A stretch of DNA of 64,000 nucleotides from contig NC_087077.1 in assembly GCF_026151205.1 (NCBI RefSeq), positions 1,488,001 through 1,552,000 on the forward strand, given 5' to 3'. The notes beneath the pieces are model-generated. The model saw only the letters and a list, made by a program, of their open reading frames with translations, searched no databases and was not told the DNA's origin. Source of the stretch: Bolinopsis microptera (Eukaryota > Ctenophora > Tentaculata > Lobata > Bolinopsidae). The position numbers and the translations under genes were made by a program. Below are positions 56,140 to 64,000 of this stretch, piece by piece (within the stretch, counting starts at the first letter, position 1; each line of letters begins with the position of its first letter).

Positions 56140-59100
56140 GCTGCAAGTTTTATGGGTATTATTGATACGACTATTGGTGGACTTATTCGATGGCCTGATA
56201 GAGGATTCTATGAAGCCCAACAAGGTAACAAAGTAAGTAACGATAAACTCACGACAAACAGAAGAAATGCACCGTCCATAGATTTCAACAAAAATAATAA
56301 TTTCTGGTCATCAAATTTTATAGCCGCATCGATATTAAGTTTGTTTTTTAAATTCGATTTAGAAGACAAACTTATTACCTAAATCATAGTTTAGAGTTTG
56401 TAGATCATTAGATCAGTTGCAAAGTAACCGAGCTGAAGCAGTTGTAGTCTATGTAACCTAGTTGAGATAGGTTACTGTACCCGATATTTATTATCAACTA
56501 ATCAAAGTTCACCAAAATTTAAAGTATTTAGTACCCGATATTTATTGTCAACTAATCAAAGTTCACCAAAATTTGAAGTATTTAGTAATAAACAGTTGAA
56601 AGATTTGATAAGTTGACTACAAAAATCAGGTACAATAAACTTTTTTGATTTTTATCAATGAACTTTCAAATTGTTACACAAAGGAGGTATTATATAATTT
56701 TATTACAAAGAAAATTTGCCGAAAGACCTGTACATGCCTTGACAAGTGACAGAGTGTTTACGAAATTTGGGATACCGAAACACCAGATGACTAAAACTGG
56801 TCATAGTACTTACATAAAATTAGTAAACATTAAATTACTGTAAATAAAACTGATATAAAATAAGACTGGAGGTTATTGTTTTAGTTCTGTCAAGTCTTCC
56901 ACATTGTGCAAATAAATTTTTCGTTTATACTGTCGCATACAATAGGTTCGAAAAAAAAATGTTTTATGTCTGCCGCTTCTTTACTTTAAATTTAGCTATT
57001 AACAGCAAAACTAAGTGTTAACTATACTTGGAGTGTTACTATCACTTTTGAAGTGTCCATCCGGAATTCCTCCATAAAGTTACATAAACTGACTGTGAAG
57101 GGAAATAAAGCTTAAAAAAAATCACTATTCGATATCAGAAACGCATAAAATATTTATAGATAATATTAATAACCAGGTACATCACAGACATAAGTAATAT
57201 CACCTGATATGAAGTATTTTAAAACCAGGATACAGCAAGGAACGTGACTTAGTACGTGACTAAAAGGGCGGAACAAAATAATCGCGTCAACTCAAAGTCT
57301 AGCGCTTTAAGAACTTTATTTACCTTTCGGTAACGATAGAGAAAGCCTTAGAATTAAAATGACAGTCCGTGGCCAACGTCAATTTCAACGTCAATATGAA
57401 TATGTCAGGCAAGAAACTTCTTGTCCACAAAAACATCAGACCCTATTTACCATCGGCTACAAATACCAATATTGAGTACCTGGGTACCCCGTACAAATGA
57501 GCCCCAAACAAATATCACAGACACGACTATTCTAAATTTGCACAAAAAGCACTACTGAGCACTACAGAGCAAAACAAGTCACTATCGTGACGGTACATTA
57601 GAACTAGACAGAAACAAAATATAATGCTGGGGGAGTCTGGTGCTATCAATATCACTGTTTTCTCTTTGCTATCATTATACTAATAGAATGACCGTTGAAA
57701 CGTTCAGCCAGGGTGATTATCACTGGATGATCCTCTAGCTTTTCCAACTGTAACTTATTTGACAACATTCTAGGGTCAAAAGTTACAAAAATTGCATAAT
57801 AGAATTATTAATTGCGGTCGTTCAGAGAGTGCACCAATTTAGCGATTCCGTAAGGCCGAATGTCATCAAGAAAGGCGAAATGCTATCAATAAGGACGGGG
57901 TCAAAAATGTTAAAGATTGGTGCTCCTGCTTGGAAAACCGAGCATCAACTAATTATTAGTTTAAAGATTATTCATATAAACGACACGCTTGGTGTAACAC
58001 TATTAAACGTATTATTCCCACACAAAAAAAAACTGTGCCATAGAATAACGAAGACCGAAAAGCTCTAGTACTGGTGACAGTTGAAACGAGCAGTGCAGAA
58101 ACAAGAATCTGCAATGACTTGCGCGAATCTGCAAGGATGCAGAATACGACTTTGTTATTAGGTCACTGTATTCCAGTCACTGATATATCTATAACGGCTG
58201 GCATATCGTTGTCTCACTTCTCCAATCAGACGCTTACCTAATATAACTTTGATGTGAAGGTGGTAATCGGTTTGGAAGCAAGGGAGCACGTTTTCCTGAC
58301 AATACCCAAACACCCCCTGAATTCAGACTACATAATCTCCACGCTTTTTTAACTTCCTGGTTAAAATGGCATGCAATGGTTACGTCATTAGCTTATTTTA
58401 TGGAAATTAATAACACTAACAGATAAAATCGAATAAACTCCGGCTTTTTGTCCAGTTTTTATAGAAGGTTGATTTTAAAAGAGGCTGTCTGCTGAGGACC
58501 TATTTACAAAAGATTGATGATGATTTACGGGAACATAAAGCGTATGTTTTGTAGTACCAGTCGGTAACAACCCAACGAACTTCAAGTTAAATTGCGCCAA
58601 AGTCCAAACCAAATTAGAGACTAGCTAGCGGACTCTTCAGAACAACATTACTGGTCATTAGTAAAGAGTATCATTAGCCAATAATAGGCAATGAGCAACA
58701 AGATACTACCCTGTACACTAACTCGGACACAATTAAATATTTTAAATCACTGACAATCAACAATTAAATGTAGCATGACAACATTTTCTACACAGGCCCA
58801 TTCCTGCAAACAATTCGCTGCAGCAACAATGCAAAACTTTAAAGTCACGAATTAAATACTTCCCAACTTAAACTTGACGTGTTACGGCGACCCCGCGGAA
58901 CAATGAAACTGCAAACGTGCCAATCTTTGTGCAGGTCTTCCAGGACAGGATCAAGTTAAGCGAATTATTTGATTATGATTTTGATTTTTGGAGCTAGAAG
59001 TTCCTTGATGATCAAATGTTGCAGCACTGATCTTCGTCTGAATATTGCAGTTATGTGTTAGATTTCACACTGGAGAGTGTATTGATAATCTTGTCAGAGT

Positions 59101-60059
59101 CAGTACACAGATTATATGCTGATATAGGTACACGGAGTACATGATTTGAATTCGATTAACCTGGCTAACGTTATAGAAGGAGGAGACAGGTCACTGATCA
59201 AATAAGCATCGAGTTGGGTCTGCATAAGACTTAGGGGATCCTACGTAAACTTGGAAAGATATATATAATAACGTTGGCCATTAAACTGTGATTTTATCAA
59301 TCTTATTTAGTTCGTCAATTTGCGGTAGCAGATCGTTGGTCAGAGTTGCCCAGCTTGAATACTACTTATTAAATTTTAAAGATAAAACGAGAAATCACGG
59401 ACAGGCAAGTTGCAAGCCAAGTGGGCTACGGTGGGTGGCTCTCTAATTGAGTTCACTTCGAAAGTTCACAAACCACAAAGTGTAAATTTCAATTTAATGA
59501 CCGGTCATATATCCCAAATATTATGAAATCGGTCACTAAATCTTAATCTTACTCTTAGTCAAGTGGAAATTGAGAAAATAAAATTATGTTCTTGAAGAAT
59601 TGAAGAATTTTCCAGAGCTCTCCACATAGTTTGGACACGCCCCCTGTTTCAACCCACCTTGTCATAAACAGGGTGACTACTGACTGAGCTCACCTTTTTA
59701 AAAATCTGGCAGCCCCATTGGTTAAGATGATAGATATGAACTTTTATAGGGCTTGATTTTCTCTCGGGAGCTTCAGCAATGAAATTATTGGTCCAGTCAA
59801 TTATTAGCGCTGTGTGTTCCGAAAGACCCCGCTACAATATAGGAATCATATAGAAATCAGGAATGTTTCCATATTTTGAAGCTCTAGTTTTGTTAAATTG
59901 ACATGATGCGTCCAAGGAATGCTAGTCAGTGTCATGCAGATTCCGGAGAAAACCCTCAAAGTGTGATAGAATTAAATCATATCTGCAAGCGGTGCAGTAT
60001 CAGTGTTATCCAGAGAAGTAAATTGAAATGATTTAATCACAAACCCTTAAACTCAAATC
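56140..60059. other. Upstream of the Ig/vWD gene; intergenic
   Basis: Holds the presumed promoter of the minus-strand gene (its ATG is at 56138) and a two-copy 53-bp repeat at 56477-56585 (GTACCCGATATTTATT, AAAGTTCACCAAAATTT). An inverted relative of 54482-54525 lies at about 57575-57618. No splice-bounded coding exon was found; the frames at 56152, 56658 and 57829 show no protein features. Confidence 0.45.
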
Positions 60060-60362
60060 ATGGGAGAAACCAAAACCATAGTAAGGGACAACAACCACAA
60101 AAAGAAGGAGGACGAGCTAAACTTGAGGAAGGGGTTTAATGAGGATATGATGTCTGGTGATCTGGTCAGGTTCTCCACTCCTTTTTCCGCCCTAATCGAC
60201 CACATGACGGCTGACGCACCCTGGCATATTCAGAATCCCTACCAATCTCTCCTGTGGGGGACAAGTCGTGCTGCATTTTGCAAGACGGAGTCTTGGCTGC
60301 ACAGCATGGCTTCATTGCCGCACTTATATATTGGGATTCCACCGGGGTATTTCATAGATTAG
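60060..60362 (+). CDS. Hypothetical 100-aa ORF
   Basis: The ATG at 60060 opens 100 codons to TAG. Base composition is clearly higher in G+C than the flanks. The N-terminus is hydrophilic and Lys-rich (NNHKKKEDELN); the C-terminus is hydrophobic and aromatic (WHIQNPYQSLLWGT, PHLYIGIPPGYF). No signal peptide or known domain is recognised. It could be a one-exon small gene, a first exon, or part of a decayed element; no donor is evident inside. Confidence 0.35.
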   Translation: MGETKTIVRDNNHKKKEDELNLRKGFNEDMMSGDLVRFSTPFSALIDHMTADAPWHIQNPYQSLLWGTSRAAFCKTESWLHSMASLPHLYIGIPPGYFID

Positions 60363-62716
60363 AAATATCATCGAATATTCCTGGATTCCGATTATCACGG
60401 AGGGTACCTATGATATGAAGTAGCCAACTTCTTGAGTCTTTTATGAGTTAAGAAGCAGTCTAGATGGCTGACTATCGATATCCGCCGCTTATCACAGTAG
60501 ACTCAAATCGGATTGGGTAGTGGGCGTACTGTTGTACGTGGATATTATCTTGAAGCCGCTAGATATAGCACAATACACTACAATGTGAAGCCGTGCAGTC
60601 ATAAATTATCTCTCATGGAGCCGGCCTGGCTGGATTCTCCCAATCAAGTTTCCAAGTTTTGTAGGTCTTGCAGAGAAATTGAAAAACCCTCTGTCACAGT
60701 TTAACATCTACTCGATTTTGTGCATCCATACTGTGCAGAGTGCCGGGTTGAATGGCACAATGACATGTGTAACTGCAATGCGTGACAGCTCTATGACTCT
60801 TTGTCATAATGTCATAGTGTAGTACTGCATGAACATAGTGTAGTACTAGTACTGCATGAATACTACAATTTGTAACGCTCGGTTTTATTAAGACTTCTGT
60901 ATATCCCAAAATAATTATAAGACTCATCTTATTTGGTAGACAAGTCTGGTAAAAGAGTCTACCTCCTCGTCTCTTCATCCTCCCGCTCTTCTTACACCTC
61001 CTCCCCCACCCTCCTGTTAAAAGTAGTGCAGATATTGGTTAATTGTCAAGGTTTAACACCTAATTCATAGCATGTTATCCCACTCCCATCTTCTCTCCTG
61101 ATTCGTAGCATGTTATCCCACTCCCATCTTCTCTCCTCTGCCTCGTTCGTATTCGAAGAATTTTCACACAACCGAAAACCTGGAAACGTACAAATCATCA
61201 ACTAGAGAAGCCTTTCCTGACCTTTCGGAATTGTCAACCTCTTCAAGGAATTCCGTTCTAAATTTACGTTTAATTAGAACCGAAACCTTTAGATTGACCA
61301 GAAAATACCACCTCAATCTAAGAGAGAACGCTATGTTTATCGTCGTACGGTATAATCTGGTGCCAAGCTAAAAAAGCTAACCTAATTTCCCCCCTGATAC
61401 GCACTCACCACTCTTGAAATGCTTCGTTGACCTTTTGCCCGATGTAAGAATCAAGACTATATTCGGACTCCTGACTCTCATTTCAAGTAGAAATTCGGAT
61501 AAAAATAAAAGTAGAGTATATTCAGTTGACATGATATTTATAGCCGGCTTTAGTCCCGTGTAGAAGAAGAAAAGGAAAGATAAAATTCCGATCGATCGGT
61601 TGAAATAACTTAGCAACAAACCAAAGCAGCGCCATGAATAAGTAATAATCATATGTTTAACGGTTGATACGGTCTAAATTTCTTCGAAATCGACCGCAGG
61701 CAAACCGCAAAGTTTTGCGAAGTAGCGATAGCGGGTCAGACCATTAATTAATATGTTAGCTCGCGGGTTAGACCATTAATTAATATGTTAGCAATTAAAT
61801 CGTTAAAATAAGCTGCTCAAAAGGATGTTAATACTTGAAGCTCGTACGGCAAATCTACTTCTGGAAATCTACTTCTGCAAAATCAAGCTGTGACCGGCTC
61901 CGTTCGCCTGCTTTTGTGGACTCGAAACAAAAATTAAATATTATGATATGCAAACTTCAGAGCTCTATACTCTATAGTCGATATATTTTTTAGTTCAGTA
62001 ATGATTTTTATTACTGCTACTAATTATAAATACAGAAAGGAGTTAAATCATCTTCACAAAAATTCAAAATATCTTAAATCTAAGGTTCTCCCACCCGATT
62101 ATAAGACAAGTACATGTTAACTATTCTAGCGGAAAGGTTCTGCATCAAATTAATCTCTAGTGAATTCGCCCCCGGTCTGAAACCTTTTAAAATCTAACTT
62201 GCGCCTGGCCAAACACGTACTGAAATACTTTTTCAGCTATGGGGATTTATAGTCTCATACTTTTGAGACCAAAAGTATTTGACATGACTCCAAGATGGTA
62301 AAATTTGGAGTCTAACTCTTTTTAGGACCCTGATGAAACGCACAACATTAACGGTCATCGAGTACCCTTTGATCGTCTAAAGTTGCTGAAATAGAATTAG
62401 ACAAGCTAGTTATATCGTCTAAAATAGTTCAAGCCACTCATTATCATATTGTTTAACCCCACCTCTGTGACCGATTTTCGGGTGCTCACTCAAATTGTGT
62501 TTTGTTGCCATTCTAAAATTTTCTAGCACACGATCGTCGATCATGGTGATCTATTAGGAACAAGTACAAACGAAAGAATTGGAGCCAAAATTTAGAGGTA
62601 AAATATGTAACATTGTTGTTTAATTAAGTACTTTGATGAGCCATTCATAACTTAAGATATCGGATTTTAAAACGGTAAAATGGAGATGAGAAGAATTTGA
62701 TTGATAATGTCACCAA
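60363..62716. other. Intergenic, no gene seen
   Basis: AT-rich with small direct duplications: a CATGTTATCCCACTCCCATC repeat at about 61070-61138, and an AGACCATTAATTAATATGTT repeat at about 61738-61793. No supported exon. Confidence 0.5.
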
Positions 62717-62718
62717 TA

Positions 62719-63015
62719 GTACAGAGAAATCCGTCTGAAAAAATCGATCTGCCGACACAAGAAGTTTCCTAAGGATTTTTGACGTTTTTGAATCAGAAAA
62801 AAAATTAATTTGTGGAGAAAATTTTTACCTCAGATAATCAATTATTTGGATAATTATCAATTAGCTAATTAGCAAAAATTCGAATTTTTTTATTGGCTCA
62901 AAATGATTGGAATAGCTTAAAACACGGAAAAAAGTAGTTGTTAGAAAAACATCGAAATTTTTCACTTACATTTTTTTCAAGACTTGCATGAAACGTGGAG
63001 ATAGCCTGCTGTACT
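62719..63015. mobile_element. Truncated relative of the 43.5-kb foldback element
   Basis: It starts at a TA (62717-62718) with GTACAGAGAAATCCGTCTG and then follows the left arm of the 43540 element (AAAAAATCGATCTGC, TTTTTGACGTTTTT, TTAAAACACGGA) in the same order, with deletions, to GATAGCCTGCTGTACT (about 63000-63015). There the match stops and the palindromic repeat field begins. Confidence 0.7.
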
Positions 63016-63044
63016 ACTACTATCGGTTCTTTTGCGATAGTCAA

Positions 63045-64000
63045 AACGCGACAACTAGCGCTGGATGGCGACAACTAGCGCTATCCAGCGCTAGTTGTCG
63101 CCATCCAGCGCTAGTTGTCGCTATCCAGCGCTGGATAACGCTGGCCAGCGCAAAATATATTTGTTCGATAATTGTCGCTATCCAGCGCTAGTTGTCGCCA
63201 TCCAGCGCTAGTTGTCGCCATCCAGCGCTGGTTGTCGCTATCCAGCGCTAGTTGTCGCTGGCTATGCGACACTGTCGCACGCGATAGTTTGCGATGGCCA
63301 GCGCTGGCTAGCGACAACTAGCGCTGGATGGCGACAACTAGCGCTGGCCAGCGCTTGTTGTCGCTATCCAGCGCTAGCCAGCGCTAGCCAGCGCTAGCCA
63401 GCGCTGGCCAGCGCTATCCAGCGCTAACCAGCGCAAAGTATCAATTTTTGATAAATTTTCGATAAATTTTCGATAATTTTCGCGACAAATAGCGCTGGAT
63501 AGCGACAACTAGCGCTGGCCAGCGCTGGCCAGCGCTAAGCGATAGCCAGCGCTGGCCAGCGCTGGCCATCGATAGCCAGCGCAACATTTTTGCGATATTA
63601 TTCGTCAGCTAGCGCTGGCCAGCGCTATCCAGCGCTATCCAGCGCTAACCAGCGCTAACCAGCGCTGGCCAGCGCTGGCCAGCGCAATGTATCAAAATCA
63701 TATAGTTATAATTGCGATATTACTCGTCAGCCAGCGCTGGCCAGCGCTGGCCATCGATAGCGGACGATAGCCAGCGCAAAATGTTTGCGATATTACTCGT
63801 CAGCTAGCGCTGGCCAGCGCAATGTATCAAAATCATATAATTGCGATATTACTCGTCAGCCAGCGCTAGCCAGCGCTGGCCATCGATAGCCAGCGCAAAA
63901 TATTACTCGTCAGCTAGCGTTGGCCAGCGCTAGCTAGCGCTAGCCAGCGCAATGCATCAAAATCATATACTTGCAATATTACTCGTCAACCACAAACCAG
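63045..64000. repeat. GC-rich palindromic repeat field (AGCGCT/CCAGCG)
   Basis: Dense copies of self-complementary words such as AGCGCTGGCCAGCGCT and CCAGCGCTGG are linked by TAGTTGTCGC, GCGACAACTAGCGC and ATATTACTCGTCAGC. Longer modules recur (GCGATATTACTCGTCAGC followed by CAGCGCAATGTATCAAAATC, three times from about 63660 onward). It runs off the right edge. Frames rich in SAG/RYPAL are artefacts. Confidence 0.9.

Noticed and set aside
57829-58068. 79-codon frame
   Set aside because: No domain, no splice sites and composition like the surrounding intergenic DNA.

Overview
This is an AT-rich animal (metazoan) nuclear segment. Its genes are split by GT-AG introns, encode animal protein modules (a seven-transmembrane receptor; Ig, follistatin/Kazal, vWD and C8 domains) and sit among non-LTR, hAT-like, SINE and foldback elements. 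Most striking is the number of minisatellites, with about twenty separate tandem arrays. I cannot name the species; an invertebrate, possibly a non-bilaterian such as a cnidarian, is only a guess from the mix of repeats and gene types.

Region by region. 0-9.5 kb: mostly intergenic, with E-box (CACGTG) plus CCAAT clusters, a nested inverted-repeat element (5244-6457), a broken BTB-BACK gene on the minus strand (about 6570-7060), a SINE and two tandem arrays. 9.57-13.4 kb: a six-exon plus-strand gene for a 234-residue protein of unknown function with features of a transcription-factor tail; its first intron carries a hAT-type element with a perfect 8-bp target duplication. 13.4-24.7 kb: repeat-dominated, with a (TAGAT..)-type patch, a 338-bp higher-order array grading into a 1.8-kb 30-bp minisatellite, a deleted non-LTR retrotransposon, a frameshifted ORF relic, a composite 107/128/149-bp array and a SINE. 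25.06-38.29 kb: a complete nine-exon plus-strand gene for a 500-residue rhodopsin-like GPCR. 40.04-56.14 kb: a complete eleven-exon minus-strand gene for a 575-residue secreted protein (signal peptide, Ig, follistatin/Kazal, Ig, vWD, C8), convergent with the GPCR gene. 56.2-64 kb: mostly intergenic, with one possible small ORF, a truncated relative of the foldback element at 43.5-46.5 kb, and at the right edge a dense GC-rich palindromic repeat field.

Main discovery. The 7-kb, 100-bp-period array at 26818-33807 is not an anonymous satellite. Its repeat unit is the 3' splice site plus the first 90 or so bases of GPCR exon 3 (extracellular loop 1/TM3), tandemly amplified about 70-fold in front of the one copy that continues into a donor site. 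Reading frame and phase agree exactly: exon 2 ends in phase 1, the last copy at 33808 opens with the two bases needed, and the exon runs through TM3 into a GRF (DRY-equivalent) motif. The intron therefore ends in some 71 near-identical acceptors, of which only the last gives an open protein.

Both complete gene models rest on phase-consistent splice joins made by hand; no transcript or database search was available.
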